Shown one piece after another: positions 1-12,123 of a stretch of 64,000 nt of DNA; positions within the stretch are counted from its first letter, which is position 1, and the number at the start of each line of letters is the position of its first letter. The stretch lies in the NCBI GenBank assembly GCA_020746835.1, contig JAGPNK010000045.1, positions 1-64,000 on the forward strand. Direction: 5' to 3'. A program made the translations under genes and the position numbers. The stretch comes from Stachybotrys elegans (taxonomy: Eukaryota; Ascomycota; Sordariomycetes; Hypocreales; Stachybotryaceae). The notes under the pieces are model-generated. The model saw only the letters and a program-made list of their open reading frames with translations, was not told the origin of the DNA and made no database searches.

Positions 1-261
1 ACAGGTGATAGCTGTAGGGTTCCGAAAGACAGGATAATTATAGACAGGTCCATATTATTGGCAAAACAAGGATTGAATTCAGACCGTCAGAGCCGGCCGG
101 TGAAGGTCTTTGCTCCCAAATACGAGAGATCCTTCGGAAATGGCGAGATGACAACGTAAATCCATCTGAGATTTACCATCAACTGAATCGTTTTCACATA
201 TATATTCCAGTTTTCAATCTTTGGTGCAAAGAGGCAGTACACATGCTTGAGGACAGAGCAT

Positions 262-1866
262 TCACTCCCCTCCCCTCCTTCTTGCCGGAACCTGTGGGAT
301 CCGTCCTATGGCGCAAAGTCGTGGCTCTCTTACGCCATGCATTAGACTATCCTTATCCTTCAGCACAGCCAGCGGACCCTTGCTATTAGAGATACCTGTA
401 TTCATTGCGTTAGGGTCATAGACTGTCACTGATGAATCAGTCAGCTGCCCTAATATGGTTTCAACATAGCCGCCCGCAGGCGACGATGCTGTCGTCTGCA
501 GCGGCATCGGCCAGGATATTAAGGATGGTGAGAATATGCCGCTGCTGGCAATGCTAGTGCCGCCGATGCTACCCGCCATTGAGCGCCGGCATATCTTATA
601 TTCCTTGTCTGACTGAGGACTTGTGCTATTGCGGAACCAGAGCGACCAGTAGGAGTGTGTCGAGCAGTTGGTATGGCGATTTGGTGCTCTAGGCTGGCGG
701 TACTCATCCCAGTACTCGTCTTTTGATGCCTCCTCGGGAAAGGGCGGGCGGCTGGCAGAAGATGCCAGACATAAACAATCGCCCCTAATGCTTGATACCT
801 CCACCTGTGTGACGCTCACTTGAAGAGCTGGCGGGACGTCTAGAACGGGAATCAAGTGCGGAAAAGCTGACTCCTGGTCCCTCCGTGACTGAAATGACCG
901 TCTCATGAGGCGGAGTACGGAATTGTGCAGCGCTGGCCTGGCTACGGCAGGAGGCCGGATAAACGCCTGATCGTAGTCCCAGTCTATCGGAGAATCTCTT
1001 TCATCGCCGGCATCGTCATGGGCAGTTGCTATGGCTGCAGCACCACCAATAAGGGACTCTCCCATGATATCATTTCGATTCTCGTCAGTATACCGACGCC
1101 GAGGTCCCCCAACGCTCCCCTTCAGTCTGCTTAATGGCATAATGATGCAAGAAAGTGGACGAGAGCATCGATACTTCCAGAGAAGCAAAAATATTACGCC
1201 CAGGATGACAAGCCCCGCTGGACGAATGTTAGCTGCGTGTAACCCTCAAGGCACTAATGATAGAGAAATACCAGTAATTCCAGCTATCATCCCTTCCCGT
1301 TGTCCTGGAGGGTTAGAAGAACCACGGGGAAGTGATTCCTCTGTCGGAACAGCATCTACGGCCATTGTAGGTAGAGAGGTTGGCCACGGCTGAACAGCTG
1401 TAGTCGGTCTTGTCTGTGCTGGGGCTGGTTCTGATGAAACGGAATATCCCAGGTCTGGAGGGTGCTGAGATGAAACAACCGTAGCCACCGGAGGCTGGGA
1501 ATCGGCGATATTTGCAATAGTTATCGGAGTGTTCTCTGCTGTATTCTTTGTGAAATACTCTGACGCAGAGGTTGTTAGTTCGGTCGTCGCTCCCTCTCCA
1601 GATGCGAGTATGGATGTGGCAGAGGTAGAATCAGGGTCGGCAGCTTGGGACGAGATTTCAGTCTCCGTCGGAGCCTGGCTAGGGGCATTGACTATGGTGG
1701 TGGTCGCTGCTGTCGCCGATACCTGTGGTGATGATTTCTTCGCTTGCCCTGGCGGTTTGGGTGCTTTCCCTGCGGTGATGCCCATGGCTTCATTGCCCGA
1801 ATTGCCATTGCCGTTGCCGTTTCCTGGGGCGATGTGGAGTCGTCTTCTCATTGGCGGATGCCGCAT
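262..1866 (-). CDS. Ser/Thr/Pro-rich single-pass membrane protein (fungal sensor-like)
   Basis: Two exons, 1272-1866 and 262-1217, are joined across a 54-nt GT-AG intron with a GCTAAC branch site. The spliced frame is exactly 1551 nt (516 residues). Roughly residues 30-190 are rich in Ser, Thr and Pro. One hydrophobic helix, spliced together from both exons, lies at about residues 196-214 (AGLVILGVIFLLLW) and is followed by a basic stop-transfer KYRCSR and a cytoplasmic tail of about 300 residues. This layout resembles fungal cell-wall stress sensors and other mid2-like proteins, but I recognise no named family. No signal peptide follows the ATG used. The frame stays open upstream and a hydrophobic ATG-led stretch lies near 2010, so a missing 5' exon is possible. 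Confidence 0.6.
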
Positions 1867-1899
1867 AATATCGGACCTTGCTTCTAAGGAAGACGTATG

Positions 1900-2828
1900 A
1901 ATGGTTGGGCCGTATCTCTTTCGCCTACTAGAGACAACGAAGATACTGAAGTGGCAGGAAACATGTGGCCAAGAACATAGTGCTGAGACAGGCGGCGAAA
2001 CGATAACGCGACATGAGGTGGTTTACACTTAAAAACAAGCAAGGTACGAAACAGGAGAAAGTTCGTGCTAGAAGAAAGATCTACGAGAGTGGGGCGGCAT
2101 TATACCCTTTACAGCTGCCTCCATTTAACGCAGGGAGCTCTTAAATTAAGAAGCATACCCTGACAGGGTGACGGAGAAATACATTGGTGCTCCTCTCAGC
2201 ATTGAAACAGTATCTAGGCGCCGGCGTACATTGGTGAAACATCTGAACTCGGGGAGGGGCCACCACAGCCAATAAACACGCATGAATGACAAATGTTTTG
2301 ACGCGAGGCCCCTTGTGGCTTGCTGTGGCGCTGTCGGACGATCTAAGATATCGGCCTGCTTTGAGACAAGGTGTGCCCAGCGTCCTTTCTGCACGAGTCG
2401 GCGGACTTTAACGATTTACCAGAACCTACGGAGTACAATGCGAGTAGACACAAGTTGATGTCAGTCTGGGCCACGACGTTATCGCCCCTCACGACCGATC
2501 CTGCTACATAGACGGAGCTGCATTCAACTTTGCGCGGCGTGGAACTGCTGGAGGATTAGAATGCTTCTTCGGCTCACAAGCGAGGGCCATACGTTAACCC
2601 ATGTCGGCTTCCCATAAGCAGAGTATAGGGGCGATTTAGAGGACCCCTTTCATATCCCAGTTTATTAATTAATGTTGAAGATACCGAGCTAGGCACAGCG
2701 GGGCTCCTCGAAGTATCGATTACCGGTATCTCGAGACTATATATATTTCCCGCGCCTGGTTTGTAAATTTCCTTTAGGGATTAATTCGCTCTTTTACATA
2801 TTCCCCAATAAAACTTCAATCGGCGACA
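1900..2828. other. Intergenic, no supported gene
   Basis: It holds the possible 5' exon of the membrane protein (around 1920-2015, minus strand) and the upstream region of the receiver gene. The rest shows no recognisable coding sequence or repeat. Confidence 0.4.
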
Positions 2829-3551
2829 ATGCACTCTACGATATCTCCGAGCCTGGCCTCGAGCACTCCTAAACCACAACCGCACCCGCCTCAGCTGCTT
2901 GGTGGTGACGGTAGTAGACCGCCGTCCTTGGATGTGCTTATTGTGGAGGACAACGTGGTGAACCAGAAGGTGCTGCAGCGACAGTTGCGCCAACTGGGCA
3001 ACAACACGTACTTGGCTAGTCACGGTGGCGAGGCTCTCGAGATACTACGGCGGAGCAGACTCTGGAGTGCTCAGGAGGTATCGAGCTTCAACCTGTCCAT
3101 TATCCTGATGGATCTCGAGATGCCCGTTATGGACGGCGCGACGTGCGCCTGCAGGATTCGTGAACTCGAGCGCAATGGATCTATTATCCCCATCCCTATC
3201 ATCGCTACCACGGCCCATAACCGGCTAGACCAAATAAATAATGCCAAAGCAGCCGGCATTGTAGGTTCTCTATCTCTTTATCCCTCTTCCTCTTCTCTCC
3301 TGTCTCAGCTATTCCATTGTTGAATACCAGTTGACCACATGGTGAAATCTAACAGGATGACGTCGTTCATAAACCTATCCGGATCTCCGAGCTCATTCCC
3401 AAGATCGAGCAGCTCATCATCAAGTACAGGGAGGTGCAATTGCAGGTTCATTCGCACCGAGCTGCATCTGGTATGGTTATATCGTTAACCATCTATTCCA
3501 TTGGAGTTACTAACAAAGTGTGACCTAGGGCAGAGGAATCAACTGTGTTGA
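2829..3551 (+). CDS. Stand-alone response-regulator receiver domain protein
   Basis: Three exons, 2829-3260, 3356-3470 and 3529-3551, splice to 570 nt (189 residues) in perfect phase. After a Pro/Ser-rich leader of about 35 residues comes a full CheY-like receiver. It has the acidic pair in DVLIVEDN, the phospho-acceptor Asp in ILMDLEMPVMDG, the Thr of IIATTAH, and after the first intron the conserved Lys in DDVVHKPIR. The domain closely resembles the C-terminal receiver of fungal hybrid histidine kinases, but no kinase, HisKA or HPt domain is encoded upstream. It is either a small single-domain regulator or a transposed C-terminus of a hybrid kinase. The complete receiver and clean introns favour function. 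Confidence 0.75.
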
Positions 3552-4030
3552 GCATACGTTATATCTAGCGGCTGCTCAGCTGAGCCTACGGTCTTATGTA
3601 GCTATGCTGGATTACGGCAACCGGCTCCCGTGAGCCGGTCTAGATCACCGGTGGCAGCTTAGTTCGTTAGTCCATCAATGTACTGAGAGGTCTGCTAAGG
3701 CACTGGCTGTTCAGACTGATGAATGGTGTCATAAGTGGGCAGCACCGCCTATTCTAAAGTACTCAATCTTCCGGGCTGCAGACAGAAGATCGTACGTTCT
3801 GAAAGTCCTCGAGCAGAGGTACCCCATGGTAGCTTAGCATGTTACATAGAGTGCCACAAACCTTGAGGCTGAGCCTGCAGGAGTGGAAGGTTCCTATCCT
3901 TCGACAAGGCTGCGTAGTCTATTGCAAGTAAAGTCTCTGTATCTTAATTGCTAACCAGGAACATACTTAAGCTTCATCGCATTTCACAGACAAGGATGCA
4001 CATCAATCAATTCAATCAACAGAATGGCCC
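3552..4030. other. Non-coding, probable decayed repeat
   Basis: No gene seen. A short palindrome (CCGGCTC-ccgt-GAGCCGG) lies near 3620-3640. The stretch runs into the end of the hAT relic. Confidence 0.3.
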
Positions 4031-5314
4031 AGTGGCGTTGAGTTGACCAGGTCAACCAATTTCTCCAGTGGCGTTGATCAATTGGCCTTCAAATTGAGTT
4101 GAATGGACACTGGTTGAAGTCGTTGATCTCCAGGCTGAGCTATTTCATCCTTGATCTTCCATCCCCTTCTCTTCCCATCCCACCCCTACCCTCGACATTT
4201 CTTCCGCTCCATCGCCACTACTCTTCTCGGTAGGAAGTAGTAACACGTCCAGGTCATCAATCACCCCAGCCCGTAACCATGACCGCAGCACTTGACACAT
4301 TCCTATGATGTCCGCATCGAGTCGACTCCGTAGAGGCGTCACCATCCGCCCCACCGCCGCAAACAACCTCTCGCACTCTGCTGACATTGGCTGAATCGTA
4401 AGGAAGTCCAGCGCCATTCGTGAAAGACGATACCGCCGTTTGCGCTCATGCCAGTATGATATTGGATTCCTGACATCGTTGTCCCCATCATCCCACGACA
4501 ACTGCCATATTTCGAGCTCGTCAATGTCTTCGATACCGTCAGGCAAAGATGCTTCCTCTTTCACCAAGCCGCATCCACGTACTGGTCGAGTGGGCTCGCA
4601 ATACGCTTGAAATGGGTTGTAGTACTTCCGCTGCCGCTTCACCACTGGTTCGTCACCAACGGGACTTCGGACCACCTGCAGGGTGCGATATTACGTCTCC
4701 CACACTTCTCGAACCATCTATTTCGCCTTCGTCACCCATGTCGTGTTATCCTTCCACTCATTCTCGAAATATCCCCATCGAAAAGCCGGATGCAATGCTA
4801 GAGCTGTGTAGTAGATCGGTGTCTCATCCAGCCTACTGTAGTACTTGTTGAGCTTTTCCCAGCCGGGATTGATGTTGATTCTGAAATGCTCCGGGTCGGG
4901 CATTCCCGTACGAGCCAATCCACCCTCCTTTCCGCTTGCGCAGCTGGCCGTCGCCTTCCAGAGTCTTGACAGCATCCTCATAGAATCCAAGAAGCTTCGC
5001 CAGGTGTTTGAGGATGTCCCAGTCATTGGTCGTAAGCTGGTTTTCCTCCAAGCAAATTCGGGGCTCCTTGGCAGACTTCCTGAGATTCCCTGTCCTCGAT
5101 CTACTATCTGCCGCTTGGAAACCACTACTACCAAATTGTCGCCACAGAAGCTTACAACAGCCGCGGCCAGGCGGAGGTCACTGTTACTACGCCTCCCTAA
5201 GCGGGATATCAGGTCCCCCAGGTGCGGGTTGCGACGTGGAACAGCAAAAATAAGGGTGCTGTGATTGCCATGAGGAGACGATCTGCTCACAGACAAAATT
5301 CTGCCATACTTCAT
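4031..5314 (-). pseudogene. hAT transposase relic
   Basis: On the minus strand a transposase is readable in pieces. One segment (about 5051-4905) is in one frame and the rest (about 4905-4145) in another, so there is at least one frameshift. Two stops, TAG and TAA, lie between 4718 and 4676. The C-terminus carries the hAT dimerisation motif (ALDFLTIQPMSAECERLFAA followed by a VGRMVTPLRSRL-like segment). The N-terminal zinc finger and most of the DDE core are missing. CCAGTGGCGTTGA occurs twice at about 4030-4080 and may come from the terminal repeats. Both stops are one C-to-T change from Gln codons, which fits RIP-like decay. Confidence 0.7.
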
Positions 5315-5463
5315 TCTCGTACATGATGATTAACCAGATGAATATAAAAGCATTTGATACCAAGATCTGTAAATGATGCGCAAACAGTCGAGCTGGGACA
5401 AAAGACTAGTCATCTCCAATACAAAGAATCTAACCCCATAACCCGCTTGCTACCATACTGCGT

Positions 5464-6695
5464 TCATTCCTTCTTTTGATGGCCACCTTCAACCAAATCA
5501 CGAACAGTCAAAGCCAATCTCGCCGCCTCTTGAGTCAGCCCCTTCCCCACCTCGTCCATAGCCCGTCCGATATGCTGTCCAACCCCATCGATTGCTTGGC
5601 CAACTTGGTCGCCTGTGACCATAACCATTCTGTCCATTTGTTCTTGGAGCTGACCTCCTTCCAGGTAACCACCGAACTTGCCAACCACCTCCCCAACTGC
5701 CTCATTCCATAGCTCTTTGGCTTCGTCAACATGCATCAGGAGCGGTACGTGAGCGCGAGGTGGTCCTCTCTGCGCGTTCGAACTGGCAACATGGCTGTCT
5801 TACAGCATCTACTTCTCTCTCAGGGGATACCATCCGGCACGTCTATATTGCGTGATGTCACCAACCACCAGTGTATTGTGGATGTTTTCAGAAGCCTGTA
5901 TCAGGCTCTTGAGACTTCGATTGACGTCGTATGGGTCCCATATGAACTTGTGGACGATGAAGAATGCCTTTATTGCCGAAAACACTAGGATACCAATTCC
6001 TAGCATTTGGGCCGTGACAACACTGGCCCTCAGACCGAACTTGAATATCCACACCGCGACGATTCTCCCGGCTTAGTTAGACCCTATAGGAAATCCATAA
6101 TGAGCACTATATGGCGACACAACAAAATCAGTAGGCTCATATGGACGACAACTGTGCCCAGGACGGTGTTCCACTCAGCGCCGCTCTGCTGAGCAGCAAA
6201 GTTCATCGCAGCCATCGTGAGATCGAAGAAAACCATGAACCAGAATAGCATACTGAATCGGAGCATTGATGCTAGACTCTCCACATCATAGAACATGATC
6301 TTTCCGCATGCCAAAAATGTTGCGAAAGCCGAACAAATGGCAAAGAGCGACCTGTCAATGGCGCAAAGGGAGTGGAAAATGGAATAGCTGAGAGAAACGC
6401 AATGGAGAGGTGTCTTCATCACATCTGGCTGCAGCGTCATGGCAATAGCAGTCGCGCCGACTCCTGCATTTATGGAGTAGAGCAGGATCTGATAGCATGT
6501 GGACCAGAAGCCGTAGTCTCTCTGTATGTCGATGTATGCCACAGGGTGATTCCACGACCAACTAAATTGCCTCCATGAATGATACCAGATATACGCACCC
6601 CATGTAGGGAAGTAGAGACACCTCAAGACGAACATGGCCAGTCCTATCGCGATGTGAGATGGCTTGGTAGGGGGCAGCTCTCCAGGTTTATACAT
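5464..6695 (-). CDS. Multi-pass membrane protein of unknown function
   Basis: The first exon (from ATG 6695) encodes about 200 residues with four to five hydrophobic helices. A second (about 6070-5831) adds another helix (VVTAQMLGIGILVFSAIKAFF). A 48-nt intron (5783-5830) joins it in phase to a soluble, charged C-terminus of about 105 residues ending at 5464. A TGA just upstream fixes the start. The junction near 6084 needs a second intron whose borders I could not fix (a GT donor near 6090-6120 and a CTAAC branch site at about 6073 fit), or a frameshift. It lies 123 bp downstream of the FAD oxidase on the same strand, which suggests a shared pathway. No family recognised. Confidence 0.55.
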
Positions 6696-6818
6696 TCAGC
6701 CGGAAATGCGCGGCAACTCCAGCCAGCATTGGTCACATGAAGGCCCGAAACCAGGCGTGCAGCAAAGCATTTTTGACAGGATGAACGTGTATTAGATGAA
6801 CCTCCTGTGTGAGGTGGC

Positions 6819-8530
6819 TTAGGGATAGGACGTGGGTATAGGGTTGTTGAAGCGGAAGACGTTGTCGGGATCGTACTTGGCCTTGAGGGCAGCCAGCCGA
6901 GGCAGGTTGCGTGCGCCGTAGATCTGCTCCAGGCTCTCGTCGCCTTGCGAGTAGTTGACGTAGACGCTGAGACCGGCATATTCTTCATAGTCGGACGCCA
7001 CGGCTAGCTGCGCGCGCACGCCGCACAGGTACGCCATGGCCACGGGTGCCGAGGGACCTCCAAACATGGGCTGGAGCATGATGTACGTCTTGGCGTCTCG
7101 CCACGGGTACGCCGACGAGTCGGCTGGGTACGCCATGGTCGCCTGGTTGGGGAAGCTCTCGATGGTGACGGTGGAGAGGACCGCGTCCGGGAACATCTTC
7201 CAGTACACGACCATGCGGTCCATGAGCTCCTGCAGCACGTTCGAGTAGACGTTCCTGAGGTTGATGCCCATGATAGTGATGGGCCGGTTGGGCGCGCAGA
7301 TGAGGGGGTCGAGGCCGAATACTGCCGTTGCCGTGAGATTCCTCCACGGCACTTGGACAATCCTGGTGGTGACCGCTGGGATGTCGAGGAGCTCGGCCAA
7401 GACCTCTTGAGCCTCCTCTTCAGGGCCGGCATAGGCCCAGTTGGCCATGAATTGAGCCTGAAAAGAATCACGTCAACACCATCCTATTCCTCTCTCTCTC
7501 TATCTCTCTGCGCAAAAACTCACCGTCTGATGCGTGACATTCCAGAACAAGACGGTGCTGGCAGAGATCTCAGCAGGCAGATCCTGACCCGGTCCCATGT
7601 AGCTGGCGAGGAGGTCAAAGTACGTCTGGTTATGCTTGCCCTCAAAGACAAAGTCCAGCACCGTGAACTGGCCACCGCGGTACATGGGATACACCTCGTA
7701 CGTTGCCGAGACGATGACGCCGAGGTTGGCCCCCGCGCCTCGGATGCCCCAGAACAGCTCGCTGTTGACTTCACGGGACGCCTCAACCATGTCGCCCTCG
7801 GCCGTGATCATGCGCACCGAGAGGAGCGCGTCGGCGATGAGGCCGTAGATGCCTTGGAGGCGGCCGACGCCCGAGCCGACCGTGACTCCAATCAGGCCAG
7901 TGCAGCCGCACACTCCCGTTTCTGCAAGCCAGCCATTGTCAGCGCGATTCCCGCAGATGAGATTGTTCTTACTACAACTTACGGATCTGAAGGCCAGCGT
8001 CGGATAGAGGCCCATAGAGATCGCGTAGAATGACACCAGCACCCGCGGTCAGCTGCCGCGCTTCTCGGTCCACGATGATGGTGTTGAGGGCGCTGAGATC
8101 GAGAGCCACACCCTCGTTCAAGTCGTCCAGATGTCTGTTATAACCGTGACGGCTGCCCGTCGCCAAGAAATTGAAGTTGTGCTGCCTCGACAGGCGAATC
8201 TAGAGAGAGCCCGTCATTAAACAACCAAGCCCCGGACACTAAACACCGACGGGGATAAATGCGCACTATCGTTGCCACGTCTTCCTCGGTAGCAGGAGTC
8301 ACTGCAGCTGAGTATGTAGGCGCCTGGTAGATGCTCCAACGCTCCGTGGCCTTGAAGTATTCGTCCGGGTTGCTGTCGGGGAAGCTGATGATGGTCCCGG
8401 GGTCGAGGTTGAGGTACGGGTCCGTCAACACAGCCCGGAGATCAGCTCGGCGAGGCTGCACAGTCACACCTGCGTCGACCAAGATGGGCGCCAGCCATAG
8501 CATGGCCTGCACCAGGCTGTGCGAGCGCAT
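6819..8530 (-). CDS. Secreted FAD-linked oxidoreductase (PCMH/BBE family)
   Basis: Four exons (8267-8530, 7983-8199, 7524-7921, 6819-7457) splice to 1518 nt (505 residues), all phases matching. A hydrophobic leader (MRSHSLVQAMLWLAPILVDA) suggests secretion. Then come the FAD-binding PCMH domain, with LATGSRHG supplying the His that usually carries 8-alpha-linked FAD, and VCGCTGLIGVTVGSGVGRLQ with a Cys near the second flavin-attachment position. The substrate-binding middle is followed by the BBE tail (QIYGARNLPRLAALKAKYDP, then NVFRFNNPI). Family members oxidise alkaloids, sugars or polyketide intermediates, often in secondary-metabolite clusters. The substrate here is unknown. The next gene downstream encodes a membrane protein. 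Confidence 0.88.
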
Positions 8531-11290
8531 GGCGATGGGTGTGTCTTTTGTCTTTTCAAGAGCGAGGCCAAGCAGTGACGAGTGGCAGAGCCAGGAAAGC
8601 AACAAACATCAGGGCAGAGGTAGGCCGACTGGCTTTAGATATAGGGATGATGAACTTGCTCACACGGATCGTCTTGTCCATTTTTCCTCAAGCTCTCGAA
8701 GACGTAAATGGCGGCATTTATCTAGGCGGCGCCCGGATCCGGTTGAGGCCCTAGCCTGGGACTATCGTCTCTGAGTCTCGTCCCAATCTAGCATCCATGG
8801 CGAACATAGCGCTTTACCGTGTTTGCTCTCGCATGGCTCGTGGTGCCGGCGCCCAGGTCTTACACTTGGGTCTCTTGCACTTGCATCTCTGCCTGAGTAA
8901 AGGGTGGAGAGGGGAGGGTTAGCCGGGAGAAACAAGAAGCTATCCAGCAGCCACAGCGGGACTCAATGGGCGTCCTCCACGAGATGGGCCTCGCGCACGG
9001 TGGCTATGATAGCAGAGAGCACCCCACGCGGACGCTGAATAGACCTAGACACATTGTCAAAAGGAAGCTTGGCACAAAATAAACCGCCGTGACGTTGTCC
9101 TGCTGAGCACAGGAAACAGTATGATCACAGTTCGGCGGGCACAAAAAGAGGCCCAAACGCAGACACGGCGAGTAAAGCCCTCCCCGGGGAAATGGGAAAG
9201 CAACGCACACCGGGCTTGGGTAGGGTTCAGAAAAAAGGTTCCAGAGCCGCCATGTGGCTTCCAGCTACGACGGGTTGGTAGATAGACAGAGAGAGCGCGT
9301 CGGGTGAAACGTTTCCAGCCAACTGAGACCCCCGGAGGGAAAAATAATAATAATACTAGTGGCCAGCGCGTCACTGAGACATTTTAGGCTATCTTCTCTC
9401 TTTTTGTATGTATGTGAGCTCATAGTGACGGATGGTGTAGGTGAGCATGGGCATCGACGTCCGCCATGACACTCGCCGTATTCCCCATGTATTACATCCC
9501 AACTGCCCTGTCCATCACAACTGCTTTTTGCATGTCCTGCCTACTCTGGCCCTACGCGAACTGTGTATCAAGGCCGTTGTCGGACTGGACGCGATGCTTG
9601 TGCAGCGACTGAGCGTCATCCCGCCGCACTGGAAATCGGGACTGCAAAGGATAACTCGAGCCGGGCTAGGCCGTGTCGTCCCGAATAACATACCCTGTTT
9701 TCGTCAAGGGCTAACAGTATCCCGGCACTTCGGCATCGTCCCTCCACCCACTTCTCAGCTATATGGTGGAAGTTGCTCGTCGATTGCATGTGTCATGGTG
9801 GCTTTGGGGGGGCCGAGTTTCCGGATATTTTACTTCGGTTTAGCCACCGATGACTCTCAATAGCGAGCGTAATGACGTTGGGGTAAGAAGGGTCATTGAC
9901 GTTCCGTGCCCGCATTCCCTCCCCCTTCGGCGAGTACTGCGATGTCTCACCCGCTTCATGGCCCAATCACTGCACTTGGTCCAACGGAGCTTTTGTGCTT
10001 ACTATTCTAGGATAGCCCTGCTTCTGGGGGTTGCCTAGGCGCGCGAAAACTGCACCGAGTCGGACAGCAGATCTCGCCATGGAACTGCGCAAACTCAATA
10101 TCAGTCTGGATCCTGTGGAATAAGTAGATATGCGATTGCGAAAATGGCATCAACCGTCTATAAATACAACTTGGTGGCGCTTCTTCCGCATTGAAGATTG
10201 GAAAAAGCATAATTCTGCCGATGGTTTACTATCGGATGCTGCGAGGCTTGGTGTTTGCTTCTTTCTGGGAGCATCGCCTTGTCAGTCTGGGATTTTGCGT
10301 CTGTCTGACCGCCACCAGTGACGTTGATCATGCATCACACGCCATCACCTGAGTACTTTTTTGTTTTTTTTTTTTCTCTCGGAAAGGTCCCTGGATTATC
10401 CTGTGTTAGAGGAGACTCCAGCAGAGCGGTCAGACCTACCAGATGATCCCATGCCAACCCAATGTCTCAACCACGTCGATGTGGCACATATAAGAGACAG
10501 GGCTTGATCCACGTCCTGAGACGACCGAGACACCCGGTGGATACCCATCTTGGGCTAAGGTCTTTGCCGGGCACCCGCAACCCTGAGATGTGGCTCTCGC
10601 TCGTAGATAGAAGGGTTCCTTTGGCGAGGCTGCTTGCGGCCATGTGAGGCTCGTGTTGACATGTATACAAGCCTTTGCTCAGAGTGCAGTGCCTGGCCTG
10701 GGCTTTCGAATCCTTGCTTCTAACCGACACCAGTACCTGAGGAGTTGGGCCTACGGTGGTAGTCTTGTTTTCACTTTTGGTCTCTCATTCGAGACTCGGA
10801 TGGGGGCCTGCACCCTTTAAAGTTGTCAGCCGGGCTCTGTTTAACAGCTGGCAAGGCTGACCATCAACCGCTTCCGTAATAGCAGCCTGGGCCCTGTCGG
10901 GCGTCCTGTCCCAAGAGGCCCGGCGACACTTCCGTCCATCATAGATAGGCTGTTTGCCTTAGGCAAAAGCAGATGTACACAGGCCGTTGCTTTGCCAGTA
11001 CACGTAGATGACATGTTACGTGGGTCGGGCGCAGCTCGATCCGGAACCGAGGCGCCGTCTGCCAGCCGCTCGGTTACCGACACTCGAGACATCAACGCAT
11101 GAAGCAACTCCCGTTCTCTTTGTTAGTTGCCATAGTACTTTAAAGCTAATAGTCATCCGGTAAAGCCGGGCGGCCCTACAAAATTTCGTAGTGGAAATTT
11201 GGCTTGAAGGGAGTATGGGAAACGGGCAGAGGTAGAGAGTGACGGTCACGCCATAATGCCTCGAGTTGTCCGGCGGGGAATTGATCGTTT
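8531..11290. other. Long gene-poor stretch
   Basis: About 2.8 kb upstream of the FAD oxidase. Open frames here (for example about 9441-9863, plus) have no domain, intron pattern or family resemblance and I do not call them. A poly-T run lies near 10360-10373. Confidence 0.4.
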
Positions 11291-11540
11291 ATGAAGCTGA
11301 ACTGTGCATGGTGGCGTCCAAAATCATCAACTAAAAGTCTTCTGCTCCAGCAATTTCCCTCCAACTATAATACTGCCATGGCAAACGCAAATCTCTTGTC
11401 TACTTACAGCCTATCTGGATCATGTCTTCTATTGGTGATCCTTTCGGCGCTCTTGATAGCGCTATCAACCATCTGGATGATTCCGACCTTAGTGCAGCCA
11501 CTTCCCTTATGGCACCTTCCTCGTCGTCGTCGACTGAGAT

Positions 11541-12123
11541 GTGCTGGATCAAGCCACTTTGCGCGAGTTATATTGCCACTATACCGTAGCTTGTAGCCTC
11601 TCCTTTGCTCATGTTTACCAGCCTGCCTTTCGTGACTTCATCCGCTATCTTCGCCCGGCTGCCGATGACCTCCTCCTGAGGTCTGCTAATACGGTGAAAG
11701 CCGACTTAGAATGGGGCTATAACAACAAGGAGGAGTTCGTAAAGCGAGCCTTACAAAATGCCCTTTCCTCTGTCCACATTGTTCCTAATAATTGGACATC
11801 TCCAAACTGCTTAGGGATCATCGGTTTTACAGTTCAATTCGTTACTGAAGATCACGGTCTGCAGTCCCTCGTGATGAGGATAAAGGAGCTGGAAGGACAA
11901 CACAGCGGCGAGAACATGGCAGAAGCCATCATGGAGTTCATACGAGAATATGGAATAGCGTCCAAAGTTGGATACTTCATGATGGGTAATGCTAGCAACA
12001 TAAACACCATGGTCGAAAAAGTCTCCGATGACTTGGAACATGAGTTCGATGTTTTCTACGGCCCTCTTCCTCACCGACTTCGCTGTTTCGGCCATATCAT
12101 TAATTTGGCCGTGATAGAATTTC
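11541..12123 (+). pseudogene. hAT transposase fragment
   Basis: About 190 codons of uninterrupted hAT transposase core. Recognisable blocks are a SSVHIVPNNWTSPN-like segment, LGIIGFTVQFVTEDHG, a GYFMMGNASN segment and PLPHRLRCFGHIINLAVIEF, the Arg-Cys-x-x-His-x-x-Asn-Leu signature of fungal hAT elements. It stops at that point and passes in the same frame into piggyBac-like sequence. The N-terminal BED finger and the C-terminal dimerisation domain are absent. Confidence 0.75.

Noticed and set aside
6819..8530. Secondary-metabolite gene cluster around the FAD oxidase
   Set aside because: No polyketide synthase, NRPS, terpene cyclase or other core enzyme lies within the window. The P450 is a distant pseudogene.
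9441..9863. Open frame of 140 codons on the plus strand
   Set aside because: No family resemblance, poor start context, and overlapping open frames of equal quality on the other strand.
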